The position numbers were made by a program, and so were the translations under genes. Source: Chara braunii (taxonomy: Eukaryota > Streptophyta > Charophyceae > Charales > Characeae). Taken from it: a DNA stretch of 26,417 nucleotides. Below the pieces are notes generated by a model. That model ran no database searches. It saw nothing but the letters and a program-made list of their open reading frames with translations, and was not told the origin of the DNA. The DNA is taken from contig BFEA01000107.1 of assembly GCA_003427395.1 (NCBI GenBank), forward strand, positions 581,286 through 607,702, in the 5' to 3' direction. Positions 9,680-19,018 of the stretch are shown here, piece after piece (positions within the stretch are counted from its first letter, which is position 1; every line of letters begins with the position of its first letter).

Positions 9680-9990
9680 GGTGTGTGCCACCAGCATTTT
9701 GCTCTGGAGGCCGAGCCCCAAATGTTGCATGAGCTGCATATTTTATTCTTCGGCTTCCTTTTGGCTGGTGCCACCAGCCATACGGCTCTGGAGGCCCAGT
9801 CCCGAAAGACTGCGAAAGTTGCACCGGCCCCATATTTTCCCCTTCTTCTTCGGAAAATTGTAGGGCCGAGCCCCGAAAGTTGCACCGGCTGAATATTTTA
9901 TTCTTTGGCTTCCGTGCCACCTGCCATTTTTTGCTTCGGAGGCCGAGTCCCGAAAGACTGTGAAAGTTGCACCGGGCCGTATTTTCCCTT
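9680..9990 (+). repeat. tandem repeat with alternating subunits
   Basis: Two subunit types alternate. One has CCACCAGC..GGAGGC(C)GAG(C/T)CCCGAAAGACTG..GTTGCACCGG. The other has GGCCGAGCCCCGAAAGTTGCA then ATATTTTATTCTT. The CCAC(C)..GCC anchor recurs at about 9772 and 9918, a period near 147 bp. Shared phrases include AAAGTTGCACCGG and TATTTTCCC. No gene was recognised. Confidence 0.75.
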
Positions 9991-9997
9991 TCTTCTT

Positions 9998-10366
9998 GGG
10001 GAGATTGTGGAAGTGCCCCTGAAAGCTCAGCTATTTCCTCAGATACCCCTAAGAGACATGGGTATGGTGAAATGCCCCTAGTGAAACTTTGCGAAACATC
10101 CCACTCGCCAATGGGACCTGCCCTCTGCTGCATATACTCCTACTGGCCCTGGGCTAGTTGTTCCCCAGTATTTTAGGCCGTCGGACCCTGCAGACTTCAA
10201 AAGAAATGTGTGGGCCCCTGCAGCCCTGGGCCAGGGCATCTGGCGAAGTTGCCAATGAGAAGGACAGGGGCAGATGAAGAAGTTTGGGGCATTTCAGCAT
10301 ACCCCTGTGTTTTAGGGGTATCTAACGAAATACCCAAAGTTTGAGGGGTGTTTCAACAATTTTCCC
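9998..10366. mobile_element. foldback element, probably non-autonomous Mutator-like
   Basis: A 369-bp element with terminal inverted repeats of about 90 bp (9998-10090 and 10281-10366). Shared blocks include AGATACCCCTAA with its complement TTAGGGGTATCT, and TGAAATGCCCC with GGGGCATTTCA. The ends read GGGGAGATTGTGG and, reversed, GGGAAAATTGTTG. It is flanked by TTTCTTCTT (9989-9997) and TTTATTCTT (10367-10375), a 9-bp duplication with one mismatch. Long terminal repeats plus a 9-bp duplication are characteristic of Mutator-like elements. The interior has no coding frame and itself folds back (CTGGCCCTGGG / CCCTGGGCCAG). The superfamily call rests on these two features only. Confidence 0.7.
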
Positions 10367-10530
10367 TTTATTCTTTGGCTGGGAAACGTACCGTCAAAAA
10401 AAAAATGACTTGACCATGTGCATGCGGCTGTCATCCCACGGATGCACAGCACCAGATTCGTGCGTAGGGTGCAAGTGCGCCGTTGGTCTTGTCCACTTGT
10501 GCAATGACTTGCTGATTTCAACTGCCGATA

Positions 10531-10626
10531 CTGACTACGAGGCTGTACAGTGTACTGCGGTGTTTGCTGTGTGCTTTGCTGACTACGAGGCTGTACAGTG
10601 TACTGCGGTGTTTGCTGTGTGCTTTG
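10531..10626 (+). repeat. 48-bp tandem duplication
   Basis: CTGACTACGAGGCTGTACAG and the following 28 bases are repeated exactly twice in tandem (10531-10578 and 10579-10626), which suggests a recent local duplication. There is no function I can assign. Confidence 0.95.
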
Positions 10627-10670
10627 CTGTGTTTTTTGTCCGCACTGAGGGCTTTCCGCTGTTCTAAAAA

Positions 10671-11143
10671 TAGCCTGAATTAACAGCAGTAGGGGATGAG
10701 TAGTTACCGGCCCTAAGTGGCCTTGAGCCCTAAGTGCAGCAGTAGGACCGGTTTCGTAGAGGCCGAGCAAGCCCTAACTGAAACGGTACCGGTAGGTCCT
10801 AGGCTAGGGTAGTGTAGAATCTACAGGTAGGTTGAGGTAGGACTGTGTAGGACTTTTGGCTGTTCATTTCGGGATGCAGCGTTTGGAGAAGCCAAGCAAG
10901 TTGGCGGTAGCAATTGTCTACAGGCGGCATCCTGAGACCCTTGCTGTGGACGGCAGCCATAGCCGGCCTTCTGAAGGTTGCCGGAGCTGGGACATCCTCA
11001 GCACATCTACCCCTGAGGGTATCTGCGTCTGGCCAGGCTATATCGAGGCTCCTCACTGAGTGTTTGTGGGTGGCGGCAGCCATAGCTGCCTGTTTCTTCG
11101 TCAGAGTTGTCCATCGACACAGGCGATCCCCTGGGCTGTTTTC
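10671..11143 (+). other. probable LINE 5' UTR, boundary unknown
   Basis: This is the sequence between the last unrelated repeat and the ORF1 start. It contains two related phrases, GGCAGCCATAGCCGGCC (near 10951) and GGCAGCCATAGCTGCC (near 11076), which may be internal UTR repeats. I could not find a target duplication that matches the sequence after the poly(A), so the 5' end of the element is not located. Promoter signals are not identifiable by eye. Confidence 0.4.
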
Positions 11144-11896
11144 ATGGAAAAAATCCTGACCAAAATCCGAGCCGGTTTTGCATGCCCCCAGACCGAGGGT
11201 CGGCAAAACGAACCAGCAGAAGCATCACAACAGGCATCGTCACACCCTCATACACCGGCCCCCTCGCAGCCCCCAGAACCAGTAGGGGAGAGGGAAGGGA
11301 AGCAGACAGATGGGGACCGGGGGACGGCACCAGAATCGGTAGAAACTATGGAAAGGGCTGAGGACGAAATGACCACAAAGCGGATGCGACTGAGGCACCT
11401 GGTGGAGAAAGGACAGCACGAGCAGAAGCTGTCCATTGAGGGCGTCCTGGTCCTTCCAATTAGGAAGAAGGACGGTAAATGGCAAGTTGGTATGACCAAG
11501 GCAGCGGGCGACGACAAATACGGGGGCGTCCCGCTGCAGGGGTGGCTGAAGGAAGGAAACTGGATGGGGTATCAGGTAGCCCAGGCACTATATGAACGCA
11601 CAACCAGAGAATTCATAGCCAGAAAATACGAACCGGGGGCCTGTGCAACATACTCAGTGACATCCCAAACGCACAGAGTGGCTGGTAAAGACTTGTATGT
11701 TAAATTCGACGCCACCAAGGACGCCGGAATGAGATGGTACACACACCAGGAACTCCTAGACCTGCAGATCCTGAAGGTAAAACCAAATAAAATCTGGTCA
11801 GAACGGGACCTGCTCACGATCCTGTGCTCCATTTTGAAACAGGGTATACTGCTAAACACGGTCGACTGGGAGGGGACGTACTGGGTGCGTTTGTAG
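11144..11896 (+). CDS. LINE ORF1 protein, possible Nudix-like fold
   Basis: A 250-residue protein from ATG 11144; the frame is open a little further upstream (from about 11060), but this is the first ATG before the conserved-looking part. In LINEs, ORF1 binds the element RNA and acts as a chaperone. Residues 1-95 are polar and Pro/Gln/Glu-rich, likely disordered. Residues ~97-220 look like a folded domain: a strand (GVLVLPIRKKDGKWQVGM, from G100), a GG turn (127-128), a helix (QVAQALYERTTREF, 144-157), a strand (KDLYVKFDA), and RWYTHQELLDL around W198. This order resembles a Nudix hydrolase domain, but the Nudix box (GX5EX7REUXEEXGU) is not intact, so any such fold would be non-catalytic. I see no CCHC knuckle and no RRM signature, which plant L1 ORF1 proteins often have. 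ORF2 begins 17 bp after its stop, in another frame. The Nudix idea is inference; the ORF1 role comes from position. Confidence 0.75.
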   Translation: MEKILTKIRAGFACPQTEGRQNEPAEASQQASSHPHTPAPSQPPEPVGEREGKQTDGDRGTAPESVETMERAEDEMTTKRMRLRHLVEKGQHEQKLSIEGVLVLPIRKKDGKWQVGMTKAAGDDKYGGVPLQGWLKEGNWMGYQVAQALYERTTREFIARKYEPGACATYSVTSQTHRVAGKDLYVKFDATKDAGMRWYTHQELLDLQILKVKPNKIWSERDLLTILCSILKQGILLNTVDWEGTYWVRL

Positions 11897-12795
11897 GCAG
11901 CCACCTCCACCTTATGGATCGCATTGACGCGGTGTACCAAAGGAACAAGCACTGGAAGCACATATTGGAAGCGGCAGATCTTGATCTGCGGACCATTAAG
12001 GTGAATGGCATTGCATCCACTAATCATGACAAAAAAAAGGCGATCTGGGACCAGTTGAGGGGGGTGGGAGGCAAAACCTGGCCCGACTTGATCTGTGTGC
12101 AGGAAACCCATACCATGGACAAGCCAGAACATCAGCGTGCACACAACACGATATGGCCATACCAAAAAATCCAGGCATTTGCCCCCGGCCCCGGGAGCGC
12201 GGGAGTGGCTATATGGGTCCCACCGGGATCCCGGGCGGAAGTGGTTTGTTCAGAGGTCGATCCAATGGAAGGTAGGTGGATCTCAATGCTGGTGATGCTA
12301 GAGCTAGAGCTCCTATGCGTGGTCTGCCTCTACGCCCAAAATGCGGTTCGGGAACGAAAGGTGTTTTTCGAAAAATTAAAAGAGCACCTGCCGGCTGGGG
12401 TCCCGGTAATTCTGGCCGGTGACTATAATGCAGCCCCGGACAGGGGGCTGGACAGATGGCAATCTCCCACCCCGTGCCCATGGTACATGGAGGAGGACGA
12501 AAAGATCGTCAGAGACCTCTGTGACTCATTAGGGATCTATGATACGTTTCGACGTCTCCACCCCACAGAGAGAGTTTTCACATGCCACCGCATCAACGCC
12601 ACATCCAGACTGACCAGATCAAGAATAGACTTGATCCTTATCTCAGAGGACCTCGAGAGGGCCCTCCAAATAGCGGCGATCCTGCCCCCCAGTCCGTTCA
12701 CAGGTCTTCACCACAGAACATGCATGATTGCACTGACTTTCAGGAAGAGACCGGACCAAGGGTCCGGTTTTTACAAATTAAATACCTCTCTACTC

Positions 12796-12798
12796 TAA
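12796..12798 (+). other. premature TAA stop in LINE ORF2
   Basis: It separates the endonuclease part (LNTSLL before the stop) from the rest (NDRF after it) with no frame change. A single C-to-T change from CAA (Gln) would explain it. The downstream frame can be opened at GTG 12829 by a bacterial-style caller, but this is not a biological start. Confidence 0.9.
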
Positions 12799-14374
12799 AA
12801 CGACCGCTTCAAATGTTACATAGCGGATGTGTGGACTTATTGGCGAACCAAAAAGGACATAATAGGCTATGAATTAACATGGTTTAATAATGGTCTGTTC
12901 TTTCTAACAAAAAAATGCAAAGACTATTCCAAACTCTTAGCGTCACTCAAAAACCAACAAGAAATGACACTGTTAAAACAAATCGAACAGTTGGAAGACC
13001 ACACACAATCTGAAGACCAGACCAAACAGACATCACTGCTGAAAGACCAACTCCTAGACTTTGCAAAACACCGTTGGAATGGGACACGTATAAGGGGAAA
13101 ACCGACAAAGTACTGGACAGAGGCAGCAATGCACTCCCACTTCTTCAATCTGGCAAGAATTAGAACAAGAAGAACAACGATAGAAGGTCTTATGAACCCC
13201 TGGGCGCAAGACGAGCCCCCGAGCCTCTCCATTCCACAGTGCGTCAAGATCGCAAGGGATTTTTTCAAGGACCTGTTCTCATCCCACATTGAGACCCCCG
13301 AGCGGGAAGAGCACATCAGCGCGGTAGAAGACTTCCTCGAACGTCTCTCCCAACAACAAAGGGACACTCTTGAGGGGCCCCTCTCCAGAGACGAAATATG
13401 GGCAGCATTGCTGCAGATGGAGGAAGAGAAAACACCCGGGATCGACGGCCTCCCGAAGGAGTTCTGGGAGACCATGTGGAACACTCTGGACGAGGACCTC
13501 ATGACATACTACCGCCAAGTATGGCAGACAGGGGAGATGGGGGAATTGGTGGGACAGGGGGTCTTAACCTTGCTGTACAAAAAAGGAGACAAGCTTAACC
13601 TCAGAAACTGTAGACCGATAATGCTCCTGACAGTGGTCTACAAGATGTTGGCCAAGAGCCTGGCAAACCAACTGATCCCCGTAATGGAGGACATCATCCA
13701 TCCCGCTCAAACTGTCTTCATTCAGAACAGGAATATCCAAGAAAACATCCTTGTAGTCAATGAAGTCTTGAGGCTAACCAAACAAAACAATCAAAATGCG
13801 GCCATAATCTTTATCAACTTTGAAAAGGCATACAACCATGTCGACCGGTTCTTTCTGGACAGGTGTCTCAACAAGATGAACATCGGCCCGGTCTTTAGGA
13901 AATGGGTGTCCATTCTACACAGCAATGCGTCCACAAGGGTGCAAATCAACGGCTGCCTTGCACCCGAGATCCGCCTGGCTCGTTCAGTGAGACAAGGGGA
14001 CCCGCTTGCGCCCTTTCTCTTTGTGATCATAATGGAGGCCTTGGCTGCAAACATAAGACACCACAAGGACCAGAGAAAGATCAGGATAACGACCATACCC
14101 GAGGAAGCATTCCCGATTTGCTCCCTCTTCGCGGACGACCTAACCGTAATGATGGAGGCCACGTGGGAAAATATGGAGGAAATCCGCAAGATGATGGATA
14201 AATTTTGCCAAGTATCTGACATGGCCGTCAATTGGGGCAGTAAGACCCAAGGATGGTGGATTCACTCCCAGGGGGGGAGGCCACCCGATGAACCCAAAGT
14301 CCACTGGCTGGACAAGGAAATACCGGTCCGTGTCCTAGGCGTCCAAATGACAACCGAAGGCCGCCCGCCCTCTA

Positions 14375-15512
14375 ANGACGAATGGCTCATCGGTCCGGCC
14401 CTCCAAAAAATNACGNCATGGAAAGGGAAGCACACCTCACTGTTTGGACGGGCTTTAGTAATTAACAACGTGGTTTTAGCTACNCTNTGGTATAAATCTT
14501 TAATATGGCCCCTTAGCAAGGAAGCACAGAAAATATTACGNCGGCANGTGGNGGCCTTTCTATGGAGAGGAGACCACGAATCNCCAACAGCCATCAGTCG
14601 GGTGGCATGGGATTCAGTCATTCAGCCCAAAGCCCAAGGTGGGCTAGGTATTATAGACCCGCCCACACAGACAGCAGCACNCAGCCTCAAATGGATTCAA
14701 AANCTCATAATNGATCCACACTNCCCATGGAGCGAGNTTGCATTGGACTGCATTAGAAGCTTAGCNCCCNAAACACCCTCTTCTGTNGACCCCCTGCTGT
14801 GGNTGGNGGATAGATANTNGGCCCTTCCACGACTCCGGGGCCGCTTGCGAGATACGTTNTGGCCGGGCCTCNTAAAAAACTGGAGGAGATTGNCCCTGCC
14901 GGNTANACGAGCCNCGGACAGATGGGAAGAGGTCTACAANCANCCCTTATTTGGAAATAGATGGATCACTGACACGAGCGGNCGGGTCCTCTCCAGCACA
15001 GCGNCGCCTTGGAAAAANTGGGTACGAAAAGGGATTACTAGAATTGNGGACCTGTGGGACGACCAAGCGCGGGATTGGAAAACANCNGAGCAACTTAAAG
15101 NTCAACTCAAATATGNCCGNGCCANGGAGGACCACTTGGATGAGTTGATCTTTTCCGTCCCACTTGACTGGTACCGCATTCTCAAGAAAGGTCCCAAACT
15201 CCANGAGGGGGACTGGGTGGCGATAGCNGAGAAGCGNGGTTGGGTTGGCCTGATTCATNAGCTCCGTCAGGAGGATGCACTAATTGAACTTTATNCAGTA
15301 ANCGGACGAGGCCGGCTAGAGGGATGCAGNGACCCGTTTCAATGNCTGGCCAGAAACCAGATTTTCAGAATCCGGGTGCTCGAGGATGGACAAGACAGGC
15401 TGGCCTTCCGACCAGAAACCTCAATNGCCAGGCTTCCCTTCGACCCGCTGAACTGGGGNTGGACACCCCNNAAATCTTTCCCAANGGGAACCAGAAAAAC
15501 CTTGNTCCTACA
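14375..15512. other. cluster of ambiguous bases inside LINE ORF2
   Basis: Dozens of single Ns are scattered through about 1.1 kb of ORF2 and are absent from the flanking coding sequence. The frame stays open through them. The pattern fits a collapsed consensus of several similar LINE copies rather than a scaffold gap, which would be a run of Ns. Confidence 0.75.
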
Positions 15513-16437
15513 NAGACTTTCGGCTAAATCCGCCTACCGGATGCTCCGCCCAAAGAAGAAATTGGTAGACAGCATAAACGAAAGGTGGGGAAAGCACCTT
15601 AATGTACCTACAGACCTCCTGAAACCGATCCGGTGGTTCCAGGAAACCAAAAAAAAACCGGCGAAGATGACATCTCTGCAATGGCAGATTGCGCACAGAT
15701 GCCTTCCCACCAAAAACTGGCTGATAGATCACACCCGTTTAGAACAGAAGGGGCTTGCGACCCCATGGTGCCCTAGCTGTCTGCAACACTTCCCCCATAG
15801 AAAGATACCAGAAACCATCGAACACATTTTTTTGCAGTGCCCGGGGGCAGTCCTCACCTGGCGTTGGTGGGATCACATATGGAGGCAAACGATAGGCGAT
15901 GAGGACTGGCCCTGGGAATGGAGGGCGATACTCACAGGGCATTGGCCTCATAGCCAGTCCTGTGATTTCAGGTCCAATATGTTTCAGCTGGGCAGACGAG
16001 CCATCCTTTGGGCGCTGTGGTGGAAACGATGTGTTCTGGCCATAGACAAGTCACGGGTGGAAGGTCCGGAAGTGATAGAGCAAATCAAATCGCACATACA
16101 ATTAGAATTGCTAACGCGATGGCAAATGCTAGAAAGGCAATTGGCTCTCTTGAGCGATGCCGCAGAGATACAAAAGAAAATTGAAACTTTCGGCAAGGAA
16201 TGGTTGGGGAGTGAACAAGGGGGATGGATCGCGTCGGTGAGTTGGGAGGGGAGGAACAAGGGGACCGAGTTAAGAACAGACAACCCGCAAAATGAATCAC
16301 TTTACAGGGATTACAAGCTGGTCTTCAACAACTGGACTGTCCTAGACCCGATGGAGCCCCTTCGCCCCCCCCACGACTTCCCGGACCTCTTCCCCCCAAG
16401 TGCCCTGACAATTGTAGATGAAGCATGGTATGGCTAA

Positions 16438-16856
16438 TTGGGGTTGAACAGTGGGAAGGTGCTCCTCCCCCAATTTCCTATAAGGAACTCTCTTCTGGAG
16501 CCCCCCAGGGAGTTTTCCTTCTAACCAAACAGTGTTACAAATCTCCAGCAGAGGTATCGGCAGAGGTATCAGTGCATATTGAGAGATCTGGCGCCCTGAG
16601 GGTGAAGAGATACGGGAGATAAGGGCTACATTACAATGATTTTCACAACACCTGCTCAGTCAATCCTCTGTAGGCAGGGTAATCAATGCTGGCAGGGCTC
16701 ACAACTACGATGCTTACTCATTCTCAGACTTTGTATAAGGGACGCTGGACCCGTTTTCCAGCAGGTGACGCTCCCCACCAACAGATGGAGCCTCTCCCCC
16801 GGTGTTAGTGGTGTCTGCTCTTATCAGCAGCACTAACACTGAGGGGGGGTGGTTTT
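16438..16856 (+). other. LINE 3' UTR with double hairpin
   Basis: No open frame. From 16679 onward it aligns with the retroposon at 8594-8809. Hairpin 1 pairs GCTGGA (16744-16749) with TCCAGC (16757-16762), with possible outer pairing of GGGA (16739-16742) with TCCC (16772-16775). Hairpin 2 pairs GGTGTTAGTG (16801-16810) with CACTAACACT (16831-16840), extended by CCCCC (16796-16800) with GGGGG (within 16843-16849) across a two-base bulge. In LINEs a 3' hairpin can be the recognition site for the element's own reverse transcriptase. Confidence 0.8.
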
Positions 16857-16882
16857 AAAAAAAAAAAAAAAGAAAAAAAAAA
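16857..16882 (+). other. LINE poly(A) tail
   Basis: 15 A, one G, 10 A, immediately after the 3' UTR hairpins. This marks the 3' end of the element. No upstream copy of the following bases (GACTTCATCGCAGG) was found to serve as a target duplication. Confidence 0.85.
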
Positions 16883-17413
16883 GACTTCATCGCAGGATTT
16901 GTTCTTCATCTGGGTGGTTGGCGCTGGCCTCTGCGAGGCTGTTTTGGTCGGGCGCTACTAACTGGGTGTAGGGTAGAGAGTGGAGCGTGGGGTTCTGAGA
17001 GTGGCGAAATACTGGAACAAACTCTGTAACGATATCTGGTTTAATTGGCTCTTCATCAGTGTAATTCCAATTGTTATCCTCGCAGGTTTCTACTTGTGAT
17101 TGGTTGTTGGGAGTTTGTCAGAGAGTGAGAATCATGCAGTGTTTTCTCCCCATCTGTGCATGGCCGAACTTCCGCGACATACTCTGATCTGTGTGCAGTG
17201 TGGACTCTGTCTTCTCTCCCCCTTCTCTTATGCATGTATGGGCGTGTATGAGACTGTCTGTGTGTGAGTGGCGATAAAAATCGTCAGACAACCAAGTTCA
17301 TAACACTTGGGTTTTCTTGTCATGCGATGGAGGAACTCGACGAGCAAGGTGGAGGCGGAGGTGCAGGCAGTGGCCAGGCAGAGGGTTTGGGTGAGGAGAT
17401 GCACTGGGAGCAT
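16883..17413. other. unassigned sequence, no gene recognised
   Basis: No open frame with a recognisable domain, no RNA gene and no clear repeats. A TCATCAG at about 17053 was checked as a minus-strand hammerhead core and lacks the partner GAAA and stems. Confidence 0.4.
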
Positions 17414-17704
17414 GATCTGCTGGCAAAGCGTGCCTCCATGACGTGTCATGCTGCATCATGTGACTTCTTACACAGCTCAGCACAGGCTCGGAAGTATCTC
17501 TTTACAGCCTGAGCTTGCGTAAAACCTCTGCTGGAAGACGTACGTTCTCATGTTCAAGAGGATGAACATGAGGACGTCTTCCAGTGGAGGTTTTTACGTG
17601 AGGCCGTCAAGAACTACTTTCGAGCCCGTGCTGGGAAGCTGTGTAAAAAGTCACATTAGGCAGCATGACACGTCATGGAGGCGCGCGCGCTTTGCCAGCA
17701 GATC
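17414..17704. repeat. 291-bp near-palindrome (foldback)
   Basis: The left arm, from GATCTGCTGGCAAAGCG, and the right arm, ending TTTGCCAGCAGATC, pair over about 140 bp each around a centre near 17559. Strongly matching blocks include CTCCATGACGTGTCATGCTG with its complement, and GGAAGACGT with ACGTCTTCC. A transcript through it would form a long, mostly double-stranded hairpin. Confidence 0.9.
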
Positions 17705-18115
17705 TGAAGTTGGCGTTCGCTTTGGACAGGGCTGAGACGACTTCACCATAGGGTTACAGAGTGCCCAACAGTGCACAGGCTAGGGGTCAAGGGTCATCAT
17801 CCGTGAGTTCGATGACGTAATCTGGTGGCAATTGGGTCGAAGACGTCTTCCAACGGAGGTTTTGCGTGAGGCTGTCAAGAACTACTTTCAAGCCCGTGCT
17901 GCCCTGTGTAAGAAGTCACATTGCGGCCGAATAGGACATATCATGGAAGCGCGCTTCGCCGCCGGCAGCAGATGTGAAGCCAGCGTTCGCTTTGCACAGG
18001 ACTGAGGCAACTTTGCCACAGGGTTACAGAGCGCCCGACAGTGAACAGGCTAGGTGTCAAGGGTCATTATCCGTCAGACTGAGTCCTCGGCGACGTAATC
18101 TGCTGGTAATTGGGT
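17569..18115 (+). repeat. 270-bp direct duplication extending the palindrome's right arm
   Basis: The unit from GACGTCTTCCA to AATTGGGTC occurs at about 17571-17838 and 17841-18117, with roughly 85% similarity by eye. Shared phrases include GTCAAGAACTACTTTC, AGCCCGTGCTG and GGGTTACAGAG. Thus three copies of the arm sequence exist: one inverted, two direct. Conceptual translation of the direct units (EDVFQ.RF) is broken by stops in both. Confidence 0.8.
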
Positions 18116-18140
18116 CCCTGTCAGCTGGAGATACTACTGT

Positions 18141-18253
18141 TTCTGCTCCTGAATAGAATGCGCACTGTACAGTCTTAATCGCTGTCTCTCCTGGACTGAA
18201 AGTTGCCCAATATACATATATGATATTCATGCATTCTATTTGGGGGGCAGAAG
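18141..18253. mobile_element. inverted-repeat element, family M3
   Basis: The left end TTCTGCTCCTGAATAGAATGC pairs with the right end GCATTCTATTTGGGGGGCAG plus AA. The same termini occur in the element at 26132-26229. No coding capacity; a target duplication is not clear. Confidence 0.65.
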
Positions 18254-18587
18254 ACGGTAGACCGCTTCGAGAGACACAGCCTTACGGGTTGTAATGGGAT
18301 GAGTGACTGTAGTCGCTGTACACACATCTGTGTCGATAAACCCCCGGGGAATGAAGATCTTAGGTCACACAACGATCGTACTGAAGGTTTTCATGTTGTG
18401 ACACAGTCTCGTCGGCTTCAATCCAATGTCTTTGTGACTTGGCTGTTGCCCTCCATCATTTCTTGCATTTGAAATTTTGTTCCTTCCTTTTTTCTTGTTC
18501 TGGTTTTTTTTTTTTTTTTGTCTTTTTTTGTGTTCTGTTTTTGTTTCGGTTGCATGCTGTCTTTACCTTGTTGATGTCCTCCTACCT
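18254..18587. other. unassigned sequence, T-rich in its second half
   Basis: No gene or RNA recognised. The T-rich tract at about 18480-18560 produces Phe-rich spurious frames. Confidence 0.4.
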
Positions 18588-18689
18588 GGGGCCAAGTCCC
18601 ACTTGGTACCCTGATTCTTCATTTCCAGCCGCTGATCATCGTAATCTACGGTCAGAAGTTGAGATTTGAGGTAAGTGGGACTTGGCCCC
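18588..18689. mobile_element. inverted-repeat (MITE-like) element, family M2
   Basis: A 102-bp element with perfect 17-bp terminal inverted repeats: GGGGCCAAGTCCCACTT at the left and AAGTGGGACTTGGCCCC at the right. Relics of the same family lie at 7083-7098 and 7757-7812. A target duplication cannot be read with confidence from the flanks (CCT / TGA). It encodes nothing. Confidence 0.85.
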
Positions 18690-18954
18690 TGATCATGTCC
18701 GGCTTTGTCTGTGCTTGCACCCATCAAGTATACATCCTCAGGGCATACACGAGAACTTTCGTGAATGTACCTGACTGCAATAATGGCCAGACATCGGTGA
18801 ATCTGACTGCAATCAGGTCCACAGCTCAGTCCGAAAAGTCCTAGTGTGAGAATGTTCTCATTCCCCATTCCTTTGACAAGTTGACTATCAACAGAGCTGC
18901 TGTTATACTATTAGCGTGGACGGACAAATCCACGTTTTTTGGATGACATTGTGC
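18690..18954. other. unassigned sequence
   Basis: No open frame with a recognisable domain, no RNA gene and no repeat structure seen. Confidence 0.4.
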
Positions 18955-19018
18955 TTTTTGTTTTTGTTTTTGTTTTTGTTTTTGTTTTTGTTTTTGTTTT
19001 TGTTTTTGTTTTTGTTTT
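18955..19018. repeat. (TTTTTG)n hexamer microsatellite
   Basis: About ten copies of TTTTTG. The opposite strand reads as an NKNKNK peptide, which is an artefact of the repeat. Confidence 0.97.

Larger units (their letters stand above)
11914..16437 (+). pseudogene. LINE ORF2, endonuclease-reverse transcriptase, inactivated
   Basis: One reading frame of 1,507 codons from ATG 11914, interrupted only by TAA at 12796-12798 (codon 295). ORF2 proteins nick target DNA and copy the element RNA at the nick. The endonuclease (about 1-275) shows N31, E64 in QETH, GRW 120-122, GDYN with D170, and RIDLILIS with D239; the usual SDH near 265-267 reads LHH, so the Asp is absent. The reverse transcriptase (about 548-810) has RPI, RQGDPLAPFLF (693 on) and FADD (D741, D742), but motif A reads INFEKAYN with Asn at 635 and 641 where Asp is expected; position 635 is catalytic. 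A C-x2-C-x14-H-x4-C motif (C1286, C1289, H1304, C1309) matches the zf-RVT type. There is no RNase H. Ambiguous bases at 14375-15512 give unknown residues but do not break the frame. Both Asp-to-Asn changes are G-to-A at former CpG sites. Confidence 0.93.
11144..16882 (+). mobile_element. L1-clade LINE retrotransposon, near full length
   Basis: The order is ORF1 (11144-11896), ORF2 with endonuclease, reverse transcriptase and C-C-H-C motif (11914-16437), a 3' UTR of about 400 bp with two hairpins, and a poly(A) tail (16857-16882). An AP-type endonuclease at the N terminus, no RNase H domain, and a poly(A) end place it in the L1 group as known in plants. It is probably dead: ORF2 has an in-frame stop and lacks the first catalytic aspartate of the polymerase. 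Dozens of ambiguous bases between 14375 and 15512 suggest that this part is a consensus of several copies. A 5' UTR upstream of 11144 is likely but its limit is unknown. Confidence 0.93.

Noticed and set aside
12829-16437. A separate gene starting at GTG 12829
   Set aside because: It is the continuation of ORF2 in the same frame after the TAA at 12796; GTG is not a normal start in this setting.
17047-17070. Minus-strand hammerhead candidate (CTGATGA)
   Set aside because: No GAAA at the right distance and no stem II or III pairing.
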